From Bacteroidota bacterium (GTDB lineage: Bacteria; Bacteroidota; Bacteroidia; Chitinophagales; Chitinophagaceae), in assembly GCA_013285855.1 (NCBI GenBank), contig JABDGW010000001.1:6424-70423 (forward strand): a stretch of DNA of 64,000 nt, in the 5' to 3' direction. The notes beneath the pieces are model-generated. The model had not been told where the DNA came from. It did no database searches and saw only the letters and a program-made list of their open reading frames with translations. Made by a program: the position numbers and the translations under genes. Positions 47,520 through 59,832 of this stretch are shown one piece after another. How positions within the stretch are numbered: position 1 is the first letter of the stretch; each line of letters opens with the position of its first letter.

Positions 47520-50099
47520 ATGAAATATATACTTATCACTTTATTATTCATTAATAATATTTCGTTTGCACAACAAGCACAATGGCCAATATTAAAACAT
47601 TACGAAGGTGAATACATTGATAAAATTGCTATGCCTGTTGGTGGTATTGGTACAGGAGATATTTCCATTGCCGGAAATGGCCAATGGCAGGACGTAGAGA
47701 TTATGAATAAACCGGGCATGGGTTTTTATGGTGCGACATCGCCAAAGCAGGCTCCCTGTTTTATGGTATTTACAAAAGCACAAAATGGTGAAAAAAAATC
47801 AAAAACATTAACCGGCCCAATTCCATTATCAGAATATGCAGGCGCCCAGGGAAGCACGGCACCTAATCATGGTTTGCCACGTTTTGAACAGGCAAGCTTT
47901 GATGCTGCTTATCCGTTTGCAACCGTCAATCTTGAAGATAGCAACATGCCTGTTTCTGCAAAAGCAAAAGTGTTCAATCCGTTCATTCCCGGCGATGAAA
48001 TAAACAGCGGAATTCCTGTTGCTGTAATTCGTTATGAGATAAAAAATAAAACCAATGCGCCACTTACAGTTGCTGTTGCCGGCTCATTAGATAATTTTAT
48101 AGGCATGGATGGTTCAAAAGTTGAATTCAATTCGTTTGACCGGAGCCTTAATTTACTCGGTGCAAATAACAATCGCAATACTTTTAAACAAATCCATACA
48201 CTTGCCGGAATTTACATGACATCAGATAGCGTTGATAAAAATTCCTCTGCATGGGGAACCATTGCTTTAACAACGCCTGATGTTGGTAATGATTATACAA
48301 TAAGTTACAGAACACAATTTAATACGAAAGGCTGGGGCACAAATTTTACAGATATGTGGGATGATTTTTCGGATGATGGCATGTTCAAGAATATAACATT
48401 TGATACCAAATTAGATGACCCGCGAGCCGCTTTATCAGTAGAATTTCAGTTGGCAGCTAATGAAACAAAAACAATAGAATTTTTATTAACCTGGAATTTT
48501 CCCAACCGTAAAGACTGGAATGATGATTCTATTATCGGCAATTATTATTCTACGTTGTATAATGATGCATGGGATGTTGCAGAAAAAACGTTGCCTCAAA
48601 TTCCTGCGCTCGAAGCAAAAACACTTGACTTCGTTGATCTCATCATCAATAGTAATTATCCTGATGTTGTAAAAGAAGCTGCTTTATTCAATAGCAGCAC
48701 ACTTCGCTCGCAAACTACGTTTCGTAATAAAGACGGTTATTTTTTCGGATGGGAAGGTGTGTTTGCTTCAACAGGTTCATGTTATGGCAACTGTGCACAT
48801 GTATGGAATTATGAATATGCTACGCCGTTTTTATTTGGTGATCTTGCTATGAAAATGCGTGAAGTGGATTACAAATATGCATTGGATGATAGCTCCGGCT
48901 TAATGAGTTTTCGTGTATCGTTACCTTTTAATAAAAAAGCAAACTGGAAAGTTGCTGCAGCTGATGGACAAATGGGTGCCATCATGAAAACATATCGTGA
49001 ATGGCAATTATCTGGTGATGATAATTTTTTGAAAGAATTATATCCTAATATTAAAAAAGCATTATCATTTGCATGGATTCCTGATGGATGGGATGCCAAT
49101 AAAGATGGAGTGATGGAAGGTTGCCAGCACAACACGATGGATATAGAATATTTTGGCCCAAACCCTGAAATAGAGTTCTGGTATCTCGGCGCATTAAAAG
49201 CTGCAGCAGCAATGGCGCATTATATGAAGGATGCGACATTTGAAAATACCTGCACCACACTTTTTATTAATGGTAGTAAATGGACGGATGAAAATATTTT
49301 CAACGGAGAATTTTATTACCAGAAAATACAACCTGCAAAAAGTAAAAATGATATTGCATTTGGATTAAGCGCTGGCATGGGCGCAAAAGATGTTTCCAAT
49401 CCTGATTTTCAGATTGGTGAAGGTTGTTTGGTGGATCAACTGGTTGGTCAGAACATGGCATTCATTTGCGGGCTTGGTTATCTTGCCGATTCAAACCATA
49501 TAAAAAAAGCATTGCAAAGTATCTGGAAGTACAATCACGTAAACACGTTCGGTGATCATTTCAACAACATGCGCTCTTATGCTTTGGGCGATGAATCAGG
49601 ATTGATGCTTACTGCTTATCCTGATCCTTCAAAACGCCCCGCTGTTCCATTGTCTTATGGCTTTGAAGCATGGACAGGCCTTGAATATACTGCAGCAACA
49701 GGAATGATTTATGAAGGTTTAAATAATGAAGCACAACAAGTAATTACCGATGTGCGCAACCGGTATGATGGTTATAAGCGCAATCCATTTAATGAAGAAG
49801 AATGTGGCAATCATTATGCACGTGCGATGGCAAGCTGGTCAACAATAATTGCACTGAGTGGGTTTAATTATTCAGGTGTAAGCAAAACATTTACTATTAC
49901 TACAAAACCCGGAAATTACTTTTGGTCAAACGGGCATGCATGGGGAAGTGCAATTGTATCTGGTAATAAACTCAGCATCTCCGTTCACTACGGCAAACTT
50001 GATGTGCAAACTGTGCGGTTGAATGATGGAAGATTATTAAAGCTGAAAAAGCAAATAACGATTGCAGAGAATAATTCAGAAGAATTTCAAATGCAATAA
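47520..50099 (+). CDS. GH116 family glycosidase (bile-acid beta-glucosidase/GBA2-type)
   Basis: IAMPVGGIGTGDISIAGNGQWQDVEIMNKPG; GDESGLMLTAYPDPSKRPAVPLSYGFEAWTGLEYTAATGMI. Confidence 0.85.
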   Translation: MKYILITLLFINNISFAQQAQWPILKHYEGEYIDKIAMPVGGIGTGDISIAGNGQWQDVEIMNKPGMGFYGATSPKQAPCFMVFTKAQNGEKKSKTLTGPIPLSEYAGAQGSTAPNHGLPRFEQASFDAAYPFATVNLEDSNMPVSAKAKVFNPFIPGDEINSGIPVAVIRYEIKNKTNAPLTVAVAGSLDNFIGMDGSKVEFNSFDRSLNLLGANNNRNTFKQIHTLAGIYMTSDSVDKNSSAWGTIALTTPDVGNDYTISYRTQFNTKGWGTNFTDMWDDFSDDGMFKNITFDTKLDDPRAALSVEFQLAANETKTIEFLLTWNFPNRKDWNDDSIIGNYYSTLYNDAWDVAEKTLPQIPALEAKTLDFVDLIINSNYPDVVKEAALFNSSTLRSQTTFRNKDGYFFGWEGVFASTGSCYGNCAHVWNYEYATPFLFGDLAMKMREVDYKYALDDSSGLMSFRVSLPFNKKANWKVAAADGQMGAIMKTYREWQLSGDDNFLKELYPNIKKALSFAWIPDGWDANKDGVMEGCQHNTMDIEYFGPNPEIEFWYLGALKAAAAMAHYMKDATFENTCTTLFINGSKWTDENIFNGEFYYQKIQPAKSKNDIAFGLSAGMGAKDVSNPDFQIGEGCLVDQLVGQNMAFICGLGYLADSNHIKKALQSIWKYNHVNTFGDHFNNMRSYALGDESGLMLTAYPDPSKRPAVPLSYGFEAWTGLEYTAATGMIYEGLNNEAQQVITDVRNRYDGYKRNPFNEEECGNHYARAMASWSTIIALSGFNYSGVSKTFTITTKPGNYFWSNGHAWGSAIVSGNKLSISVHYGKLDVQTVRLNDGRLLKLKKQITIAENNSEEFQMQ

Positions 50100-50123
50100 A
50101 TTTATTGATCCCTGTCAATGCAA

Positions 50124-50813
50124 TTACTGCGGAGAAGCAATATAAATATCCATTACTTTCTTGCCTTTAAAATGAATGAAAATTGCAGTGCATATTTTTT
50201 GATTGTTTACATTAACAATTTCAAAAGCAATTCCATCCTTCACAGCATCATAAACAGTAAATTTTTTAGTATCTTCTTCATTCTGTTTTACTTTATGAAT
50301 CTCCGGAAAAGCTTTCTGTATTTCATTTAATGAACTATACACATGAATACCATTTCCGGTGTTGAAAAAAGATGAAGTTGTACGCACCTGCTGTACAGAC
50401 TTTTCACGCATGCCGGTATCTTTATAAGCAGTATAAATATCCAACTGCGTTTTATTATTGTGTTCATCATTTTTTTTACCATACCATGTAAGCCATGCTT
50501 TTCCCATCGCAGCGTCACTCATATCAGGCTTGCCAAATAATTGCTCAAGGCTGTCAGCATTTGTGTTCAACACAGCTCTTCCAATTTTTTCACCCGGAAC
50601 AATTAATTTATCTGACCCTGTTGTGTTGATTGGATTGGTAATGCCCGTATCATTACTTAAATCATTCCTGTTGGTGTCAACAATTTTATTGTTGTTTCCT
50701 GTATCAAGTATTGCTGTGTTTGTATCAATTGAAGTATTATTTTGCGCTGATCTATTATTGTTATTACATGCAAACAATAATACCGTAACAATTATAAAAG
50801 AAAGTTTTTTCAT
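50124..50813 (-). CDS. Hypothetical lipoprotein (start at internal ATG MKKLSFI preferred)
   Basis: MKKLSFIIVTVLLFACNNNN lipoprotein signal. Confidence 0.65.
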   Translation of the reverse strand: MKKLSFIIVTVLLFACNNNNRSAQNNTSIDTNTAILDTGNNNKIVDTNRNDLSNDTGITNPINTTGSDKLIVPGEKIGRAVLNTNADSLEQLFGKPDMSDAAMGKAWLTWYGKKNDEHNNKTQLDIYTAYKDTGMREKSVQQVRTTSSFFNTGNGIHVYSSLNEIQKAFPEIHKVKQNEEDTKKFTVYDAVKDGIAFEIVNVNNQKICTAIFIHFKGKKVMDIYIASPQ

Positions 50814-50857
50814 ATCATCGTTCAATAAGAAACAAAACTGTTCCAGGTACAACGGGT

Positions 50858-51208
50858 TTATTTATGCAGCATTTGAATAATAACATAGCCTAAAATGCAA
50901 AGCAGTATTACAGCTATCACAGCAATAATTTCCCAGGAAAGAGTATTAACTCCTCTCTTGTTTTTTATTTTTTTATCTGCAAGCCTGCTATGCAAATCTT
51001 CGTTTATTTGCTGTGCAAAAACATTAATTTTTTCTGCTGAAGAAAATTGCTGCAAACCTTCAACGCCATCGTCAACGAAAGAAGAATCAGCCATTTTTTT
51101 TTCTACAGCATGCGCATCTTCTTTAGTTGATTTTCCATTTATATAGTTCATCAACTGTTCTTCATTCAGCTCATCATCAGCATTCCATATATTGTTCAAA
51201 TCTTCCAT
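50858..51208 (-). CDS. Small membrane protein, probable anti-sigma-like partner of downstream-strand ECF sigma factor
   Basis: Adjacent to sigma-70 gene; single C-terminal transmembrane helix LSWEIIAVIAVILLCILGYVIIQML. Confidence 0.55.
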   Translation of the reverse strand: MEDLNNIWNADDELNEEQLMNYINGKSTKEDAHAVEKKMADSSFVDDGVEGLQQFSSAEKINVFAQQINEDLHSRLADKKIKNKRGVNTLSWEIIAVIAVILLCILGYVIIQMLHK

Positions 51209-51210
51209 TA

Positions 51211-51789
51211 TTATTTATGCAGCTTTTTTTCAACAAGCAGTTTAAGATTACGCTTACCATTTTGTATAAAGCTCTTTACCTGTAATAAACTAAAGCCTGT
51301 TTGTTCACTAATTTGCTGGTAAGATTTTTTTTCAAGATAAAATAAAGTTATGCATGTTTTCTGATCATCATTCAATTCATCCAGCGAAGCTTCCAGCAAT
51401 AAAAGCAATTTTTCTTTTTCCAGCTCACGCTGCAAAAAATTTTCTTCCTCTGCAATATTTTCTTTGATATCATTTACAGGTTTCACATCGTGTTTGCGCA
51501 ATTGCATCAGGCAATGGTTGCGCGCAATTGTATATAACCAGCTTTTAAAATACTGTACAGGATAGCGCTGCAGTTCATGAATCACTTTTAAAAAGATCTG
51601 CTGAACTGCATCTTTTGCAGCTTCTTCATTCTTTAAATATTTCATGCACACACCAAGCAACAATAAAGTATAACGCTGCAGTAAAACACCGAGCAAATAG
51701 TTATCGCGGGTATTATGATATTGCAGTAATAAATCCTGGTCGCTTGTATGTTTAAATTCTTTCCCGTTCAATGTGTAAGTCTTATTCAA
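51211..51789 (-). CDS. ECF RNA polymerase sigma factor (sigma-70 family)
   Basis: EEAAKDAVQQIFLKVIHEL, FKSWLYTIARNHCLMQLRKH, sigma4 region LNDDQKTCITLFYLEKKSYQQISEQTGFSLLQVKSFIQNGKRNLK. Confidence 0.93.
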   Translation of the reverse strand: MNKTYTLNGKEFKHTSDQDLLLQYHNTRDNYLLGVLLQRYTLLLLGVCMKYLKNEEAAKDAVQQIFLKVIHELQRYPVQYFKSWLYTIARNHCLMQLRKHDVKPVNDIKENIAEEENFLQRELEKEKLLLLLEASLDELNDDQKTCITLFYLEKKSYQQISEQTGFSLLQVKSFIQNGKRNLKLLVEKKLHK

Positions 51790-52031
51790 AAGATGCAGCT
51801 ACTAATAAATTTCCATAATTATTCCGGTAAATCGAGCCCTGCATTGCGAAAGTTTTCTATAAACTTCTTGCAACTGCAGTGCTTGCCATGCCGTTGATAA
51901 CACGGTATAGTTCCCCCTCTTTTAAAATGGTTTTGAGACATGTAGTTGTTTATACAACCATTTCAAAATTATATATCTTTATCACATCAGCAAATGATTA
52001 AATTACCTTTTGTGTTAAGATATGATCTTAC

Positions 52032-52832
52032 ATGCAGCAGCTTTCTTTAGCATATAAATCTTCCCATATAAATTATTATGTGTTTGGCAGCGGAGACGAA
52101 ATTTTATTTTGCCTGCACGGTTATGGCGAAGATGGAAGTTCTTTTGCTTTTCTTGAAAAAGAGCTTGGCAAAATGTATACTTTATATGCCATTGATTTTC
52201 CTTTTCATGGTACAACTGCATGGATTGAAAAGCAACCTTTTACCATGAATGATCTTATTGCAGTTTGGCATTTAATCCAGCAGGATCAAAACAAAAAAAT
52301 AACTGTGCTGGCATACAGCATGGGAGGCCGGGCGGCGTTGGATTTGCTGCAGCAAACTCCTGAAAAAATTAAATGTATTGCTTTGATTGCACCTGATGGA
52401 TTGCGCGTGAATTTCTGGTATTGGATAACTACGCAAACCGCTTTTGGAAATAAAGCTTTTGCACACACTATGAAAAATCCATACTGGTTTTTCTTTTTTT
52501 TGAATACTGTTGGCAAGCTTAAACTATATAATAAAAGCGTTATAAAATTTGTGCATTATTATTTAGATGATGCAGAACAAAGAATACAATTATATAAACG
52601 ATGGACCTGCATGCGCAAAATGAAACCCGATCTTTTTTTGATAAAAAAAATATGTGTTGAAAAAAATATTAAGCTGAATTTTTTATTCGGAAAATATGAC
52701 CGTATTATTTTAAGCAAACGTGCTGATATTTTTAAAAACGCAAAAAACATCAACATAAAAATTATTGAAGCAGGCCATCAACTGCTGAAAGAAAAATATA
52801 CAAAAGAGATTATAGCATTGCTGAATGAATGA
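52032..52832 (+). CDS. Alpha/beta hydrolase
   Basis: LFCLHGYGEDGSSFAFLE; ITVLAYSMGGRAALDLL; AGHQLLKE. Confidence 0.85.
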   Translation: MQQLSLAYKSSHINYYVFGSGDEILFCLHGYGEDGSSFAFLEKELGKMYTLYAIDFPFHGTTAWIEKQPFTMNDLIAVWHLIQQDQNKKITVLAYSMGGRAALDLLQQTPEKIKCIALIAPDGLRVNFWYWITTQTAFGNKAFAHTMKNPYWFFFFLNTVGKLKLYNKSVIKFVHYYLDDAEQRIQLYKRWTCMRKMKPDLFLIKKICVEKNIKLNFLFGKYDRIILSKRADIFKNAKNINIKIIEAGHQLLKEKYTKEIIALLNE

Positions 52833-52844
52833 TTCTGGTTTTCT

Positions 52845-53999
52845 TTGCTTATGCAGCTGCTTATTTATTTCATCTATACTACTGCCGTATTGCTTTTCAT
52901 TTATTTATTATTGGTAAACACGTATTTATATTGGCTTAGTAAACTCAAACCCTTTCAACCTTTGCCTGGTGAGCCGGCAATAACATTTTCCATCATTATT
53001 CCTGCGCGCAATGAAGAAGAAAATATTAAAAGCTGCATACAATCTGTTCTCAATAATAATTATCCAAAAGATCTGTACGAAATAATTGTTGCAGATGATT
53101 TTTCAACAGATGCAACGCCTGAAATTGTTGCGCAACTGCAGGCGCAGTTTTCAAATATTAAATTAATCAGTTTAAAAAATATTATTACAGAGAATATCAA
53201 TTCTTATAAAAAAAGAGCCATAGAACTTGCCATTGCGCAAAGCAAATTTGAATGGATTATCACAACAGATGCAGATTGCATTGTTCCGCAAAACTGGTTA
53301 AGCTTGTTTGATGCATACCTTAAAAATAATGAACGTGTTTTTGTTGCAGCACCGGTAATGTTTCATTGCAACAATACATTTATATCCATTTTTCAATGCC
53401 TCGATTTTTTGAGTTTGCAGGGCATTACAGCGGCTTCTGTGTATGCAGGCGCGCACAGCATGTGCAACGGCGCAAATCTTGCTTATAAAAAAAATATTTT
53501 TTATGAAGTGGATGGATTTAAAAATACAGATCATATTGCGAGTGGTGACGATATGCTGCTGATGCATAAAATAAAAACAAAGTATCCTTTAAATATTGGT
53601 TATTTATTCACCAGCGATGCAATTGTTACTACAGCACCAATGCCCGATTGGAAAAGTTTTATAAATCAGCGCATACGCTGGGCAAGCAAAGCAACAAGCT
53701 ATAAAGACAAACGTGTTTTTTGGGTGTTGTTATTGGTTTATTTTACCAACCTGTTTTTATTTTTATTATTCATAGCGTGTTTATTTCAACCAAAATTATT
53801 TTTATTATGGTTGCTGTTTATTCTTACAAAAGCTTTATTTGAAATGCCATTTATGTACCGCGCAGCAAAATTTTTTTCGCTGCAAAGGCTAATGCTGTGG
53901 TTTGTATTAATGCAGCCTTTTCATATTTTGTACACGATCGTTTCCGGTTTGCTTGGCAGGGTGGGAAAATATAAATGGAAAGGAAGAACAGTGAAATAA
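52845..53999 (+). CDS. Family 2 glycosyltransferase, membrane
   Basis: FSIIIPARNEEENIKSCIQSVLNNNYPKDLYEIIVADDFSTDAT; INQRIRWASKATSY. Confidence 0.92.
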   Translation: MLMQLLIYFIYTTAVLLFIYLLLVNTYLYWLSKLKPFQPLPGEPAITFSIIIPARNEEENIKSCIQSVLNNNYPKDLYEIIVADDFSTDATPEIVAQLQAQFSNIKLISLKNIITENINSYKKRAIELAIAQSKFEWIITTDADCIVPQNWLSLFDAYLKNNERVFVAAPVMFHCNNTFISIFQCLDFLSLQGITAASVYAGAHSMCNGANLAYKKNIFYEVDGFKNTDHIASGDDMLLMHKIKTKYPLNIGYLFTSDAIVTTAPMPDWKSFINQRIRWASKATSYKDKRVFWVLLLVYFTNLFLFLLFIACLFQPKLFLLWLLFILTKALFEMPFMYRAAKFFSLQRLMLWFVLMQPFHILYTIVSGLLGRVGKYKWKGRTVK

Positions 54000-54057
54000 C
54001 AGCGTTATAGAAAACTCAAAATTTTGCAGTCAATAATTTGCCGCCCTATCTTTGCAC

Positions 54058-55545
54058 ATGGCAACAATAAATAGTTCTTCAAAAGATACCCGTTTTTTTG
54101 GTGAAGGTTTAACCTTTGATGATGTTCTCTTAACTCCCGCTTACAGCGAGGTTCTTCCACGGGAAACAGATATTTCCACACGGCTTACAAAAACTTTAAA
54201 GCTAAATATTCCAATGCTGTCTGCAGCTATGGATACAGTTACAGAAGCAAGCCTTGCTATGGCATTAGCCAGGGAAGGAGGCCTTGGTATTCTTCATAAA
54301 AACATGACGATTGAACAACAGGCGGAGCAGGTAAGAAAAGTAAAACGCAGTGAAAGCGGGCTCATCATTGATCCTATTACCTTACTGGCTGATGCAACCA
54401 TTGGCGATGCATTGAGATTAATGAAAGAAAATAAAATCGGCGGTATTCCTATTGTTGATAAAAGCAATATTCTTGTCGGCATTCTTACCAATCGCGACCT
54501 GCGTTTTGAAACGGATAAAAAGAAAAAAGTAAGCGAGGCGATGACAAAAGAAAATTTGATTACTGCGCCTGACGGAACTGATCTTAAAAAAGCAGAGAAA
54601 ATTCTGCATCAATATAAAATTGAAAAATTGCCGGTAGTAAATAAATCAGGCAAGCTTACAGGTCTTATCACTTATCGCGATATACTTCAAATAAGAAATT
54701 ATCCAAATGCTATTAAAGATGAATTTGGAAGATTAATTGTTGGCGCAGCACTTGGCATAACAAAAGATATTAATGAACGTGCTACTGCATTAATGCATGT
54801 TGGCGTTGATGTAGTAACATTAGATAGTGCGCATGGACACAGCAAAGGCGTTATATCAGCATTAAAATCATTAAAGAAAAATTTCAAAAACCTGCAAGTT
54901 ATTGCAGGAAATATTGGAACTGCAGCCGGCGCAAAGGCTTTGGCAAATGCAGGCGCAGATGCAGTTAAAGTTGGTATCGGTCCCGGCTCTATTTGTACTA
55001 CAAGAATTGTTGCAGGCACAGGCGTGCCGCAGTTAACAGCAATTATAGAAGCGGCGAATGCATTAAAATCTTCAGGCATACCGGTAATTGCAGATGGTGG
55101 TATTCGTTATACAGGTGATATGGTAAAAGCACTGGCTGCAGGTGCAGATACTGTAATGATGGGAAGTGTGTTTGCGGGAACCGAAGAAAGTCCGGGTGAA
55201 ACTATTATTTATGAAGGAAGAAAGTTTAAGGAATACCGCGGCATGGGAAGTATTGCTGCGATGGCACAAGGTAGCAGCGACCGCTATTTCCAGGATGTAG
55301 AAGATGATATAAAGAAATTTGTTCCTGAAGGCATTGAAGGCCGTGTTGCCTATAAAGGTTTTTTAAGTGAAGTAGTTGCTCAATTTACCGGTGGCTTGCG
55401 TGCAGGTATGGGTTATTGCGGTGCTAAAACAATCACCGATTTGCAGAATGCAACCTTTGTAAAAATTACCAATGCAGGCATGCGCGAAAGTCATGCGCAT
55501 GATATTGAGATAACAAGAGAAGCGCCTAATTACAGCAGGAATTAA
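54058..55545 (+). CDS. guaB: IMP dehydrogenase
   Basis: [21 protein letters not shown] domains; [26 protein letters not shown]. Confidence 0.97.
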   Translation: MATINSSSKDTRFFGEGLTFDDVLLTPAYSEVLPRETDISTRLTKTLKLNIPMLSAAMDTVTEASLAMALAREGGLGILHKNMTIEQQAEQVRKVKRSESGLIIDPITLLADATIGDALRLMKENKIGGIPIVDKSNILVGILTNRDLRFETDKKKKVSEAMTKENLITAPDGTDLKKAEKILHQYKIEKLPVVNKSGKLTGLITYRDILQIRNYPNAIKDEFGRLIVGAALGITKDINERATALMHVGVDVVTLDSAHGHSKGVISALKSLKKNFKNLQVIAGNIGTAAGAKALANAGADAVKVGIGPGSICTTRIVAGTGVPQLTAIIEAANALKSSGIPVIADGGIRYTGDMVKALAAGADTVMMGSVFAGTEESPGETIIYEGRKFKEYRGMGSIAAMAQGSSDRYFQDVEDDIKKFVPEGIEGRVAYKGFLSEVVAQFTGGLRAGMGYCGAKTITDLQNATFVKITNAGMRESHAHDIEITREAPNYSRN

Positions 55546-55651
55546 TTTAAAAGTCAAAATTAAAAACTAAAAAAGACAGCTTGAATGTTAAAAACTTTCC
55601 AGAATTGAAGCCTCCAAAAGTTTTGACTTTTTACTTTTAAATTTTTACTTT

Positions 55652-57316
<1,665 letters not shown>

Positions 57317-57781
57317 TTATATGTTATAAGTTTTAAGTGCAACTGATTATCGGAAACCTGCCACCAACAAAAAAAGAAAACCTGCACAGAAACTCTGTGT
57401 TTCGTTTTCAGTACTATCTAATTCTATTGACTTTTTCCGGTGACCGGAGAGAAGAAAAATCTCAGAGGTCATGCAAAGCTAAAAGATATTTTTGGGGCAT
57501 CGAAATTTCAACCTGAAAACTGGATAGAAAGTGGAAAATTTTTTATTCTTCTTATGAAATGCCGGGTATTATTTATTAACATTAAAAGAAATGAATATGC
57601 CAGGCATTCCACCTGGCAATTAAAAAACAAACTTTACGCAGGTGAAATCACTAACAAGTGTTTCGCTTTATTACCTTTGCAACCCAATTTATTTTTTACC
57701 ATAAAATATATAGAATGAAATGAGTCACGCCTTTAGCGTGACGAATTCCATGTTACAATTAAAAAACAAAAATTTATAAAC

Positions 57782-58711
57782 ATGAAAATTACTGTTGTAG
57801 GCGCCGGGGCAGTTGGTGCAACCTGTGCTGATAACATTATGCGCAGGGAATTAGCGCATGAAGTTGTATTGCTTGACATTAAAGAAGGCCTTGCCGAAGG
57901 GAAAGCACAGGACATGATGCAAACCGCAACATTGCTTGGCTTTGATACACGCATCAGCGGAAGCACAAATGATTATGCAAAAACCGCCAACAGCGATGTG
58001 GTGGTTATTACATCAGGCTTGCCGCGCAAACCCGGCATGACGCGTGAAGAATTGATTGGCACCAATGCGGGTATTGTAAAAGGTGTTGTTGAAAATATTT
58101 TAAAGCATTCACCGGATGTAATTATCATCATCATCAGCAACCCGATGGATACAATGACGTACCTCGCACTTACATCAAGCAAGCTGCCAAAGAACCGCAT
58201 AATTGGTATGGGTGGAATCCTGGATAGTGCACGTTTTAAATATCAACTCAGCCAGCATTTGAATTGCAGCCCTGCAGACCTGAATGCAATTGTTGTTGGC
58301 GGCCATGGCGATACTACAATGATACCTTTAATAAGCAAAGCAACATGGAACAGCCTGCCTGTTACCAAATTTTTAAGCGAAGAACAGCAAAAACAAATTG
58401 TAAACGACACAATGGTTGGCGGTGCAACACTTACCAAGTTAATCGGCACTTCTGCATGGTATGCGCCCGGCGCCGCCGGAGCAGCTTTAGTGGAAGCTAT
58501 TGTACGTGATGAGAAAAAATTATTTACCTGCTGTGTGTTTGTTGATGGAGAATATGGTCAAAAAGATATTTGCATGGGAGTACCTGTTGTAATTGGCAAA
58601 AGCGGCTGGGAAAAAATTGTTGAAGTTGAATTGAATGAAGAAGAAAAAGCTGCATTTGCTAAAAGTGCAGATGCCGTAAGAAGCATGAATGATGTGTTGA
58701 AGACGTTGTAA
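57782..58711 (+). CDS. mdh: Malate dehydrogenase
   Basis: MKITVVGAGAVGATCADNIMRRELAHEVVLLDIKEG; GGHGDTTMIPL. Confidence 0.93.
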   Translation: MKITVVGAGAVGATCADNIMRRELAHEVVLLDIKEGLAEGKAQDMMQTATLLGFDTRISGSTNDYAKTANSDVVVITSGLPRKPGMTREELIGTNAGIVKGVVENILKHSPDVIIIIISNPMDTMTYLALTSSKLPKNRIIGMGGILDSARFKYQLSQHLNCSPADLNAIVVGGHGDTTMIPLISKATWNSLPVTKFLSEEQQKQIVNDTMVGGATLTKLIGTSAWYAPGAAGAALVEAIVRDEKKLFTCCVFVDGEYGQKDICMGVPVVIGKSGWEKIVEVELNEEEKAAFAKSADAVRSMNDVLKTL

Positions 58712-58730
58712 GAAAATATTTCTATTTAGT

Positions 58731-58759
58731 AAAGCTGCACTGCAATGTGCGGCTTTTTT
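58731..58759 (+). terminator. Rho-independent terminator after mdh
   Basis: AAAGCTGCAC-tgcaat-GTGCGGCTTTTTT. Confidence 0.85.
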
Positions 58760-58800
58760 ATTTAATAAATACATGGCACATTTTTTTCGCCATCAATTGC

Positions 58801-59325
58801 ATGCTAAGCAAAGTAAAAATATTGGGCCACGCATTGCATCCAATGCTCATCCCCTTTCCCATCGCATTTAATACAGCAACAATGGTTTGTTGTATTGTAT
58901 ATGCAACTACCGGCAATATATTCTGGTTTCACGTAGCTTTTGTGGCCAACTGCGCTGCTATTATACTATCTGCGGTTGCCATGTTGCCCGGTTTAATTGA
59001 CTGGCTTTCTATTCCATCTTTAAGCGATGCAAAATCAACCGGTTTAAAACACATGGTAGCGAATATTTTTTCTCTTGGATTTTTTACAGCCAATGCAGCC
59101 GTTATGTTCACTGAATTTGATAATGCGCATCCTCCGGCAACATCGCATATTATGATGACGGTGTTTGGTTTTTTGGTGATGTTGTATGCAGGTTTCCAGG
59201 GATGGTCGCTTGTGCAAACGCATCATATAGGTGTTGATATGAATGCCAATGAAGATGTACCTGCACAGGAAGAAATAGAAGAAAATGCAAGTGCGATTTT
59301 TACAAATACTGCCGAAAAAAAGTAA
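58801..59325 (+). CDS. DUF2231-like membrane protein (start 58801 preferred)
   Basis: KVKILGHALHPMLIPFPIAFNTATMVCCIVYATTG; four hydrophobic segments. Confidence 0.75.
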   Translation: MLSKVKILGHALHPMLIPFPIAFNTATMVCCIVYATTGNIFWFHVAFVANCAAIILSAVAMLPGLIDWLSIPSLSDAKSTGLKHMVANIFSLGFFTANAAVMFTEFDNAHPPATSHIMMTVFGFLVMLYAGFQGWSLVQTHHIGVDMNANEDVPAQEEIEENASAIFTNTAEKK

Positions 59326-59404
59326 TGCTTGGTTGCCAACGCCCTATTGAATTTAGATGAAGTAGTGACGAAGAATTAGTTGGGGCTGTGAACAGTTCAT
59401 CATT

Positions 59405-59528
59405 ACGAAGACGAATCAACATTGTGACCGTCATTCCCGACGCCGATCGGGAAATGCGAAGCATTCATCGAGACCATTAAAAAATAATTGAGCTGCGAGA
59501 TAATCTCCTAATTACGAAAACGAATCAA
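59405..59528. repeat. 18-nt near-identical direct repeats ATTACGAAGACGAATCAA / ATTACGAAAACGAATCAA
   Basis: Copies at 59405-59422 and 59511-59528. Confidence 0.8.
59436..59458. repeat. REP-like palindrome ATTCCCGA-cgccga-TCGGGAAAT
   Basis: Perfect TTCCCGA/TCGGGAA arms in an intergenic, non-coding stretch. Confidence 0.6.
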
Positions 59529-59832
59529 TCTCTTACTTACAACATACAACCTAAAACTTATAACTTGATTTATTTGGGACTCTTATCGTTCGTCCCTTTA
59601 TTCAACTACAGTTCCCGCTTTACGTTTCTACTCCGCCACAAAAGCCATGCACAAAACCTTCAGCGGGGTATCCACTTCAATCGGGCAGCCTTTGAGCGAT
59701 AAAAATTCTACAGCACAAATATTCATTACGTTGCACATTTTGCTTACATATTTATCTGGCTGTTTTTAGTAAGTGTTGCTAGGGTGAGTAAAGGCATTTA
59801 TATTTACAATCACTTCAACCAAAACGATAATA

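Noticed and set aside
50458-50880. 140-aa plus-strand ORF
   Set aside because: Antisense to the lipoprotein gene, which has a clear signal peptide.
54699-55079. 126-aa minus-strand ORF
   Set aside because: Antisense to guaB; composition typical of a shadow ORF.
55550-55633. AAAAGTCAAAA/TTTTGACTTTT inverted repeat between guaB and pyrG
   Set aside because: AT-rich low-complexity repeat between convergent genes; explained by terminator-like or common intergenic sequence, not remarkable.
57440-57718. 92-aa ORF between pyrG and mdh
   Set aside because: No recognisable motif, irregular composition and an intergenic AT-rich position; not enough support to call a gene.
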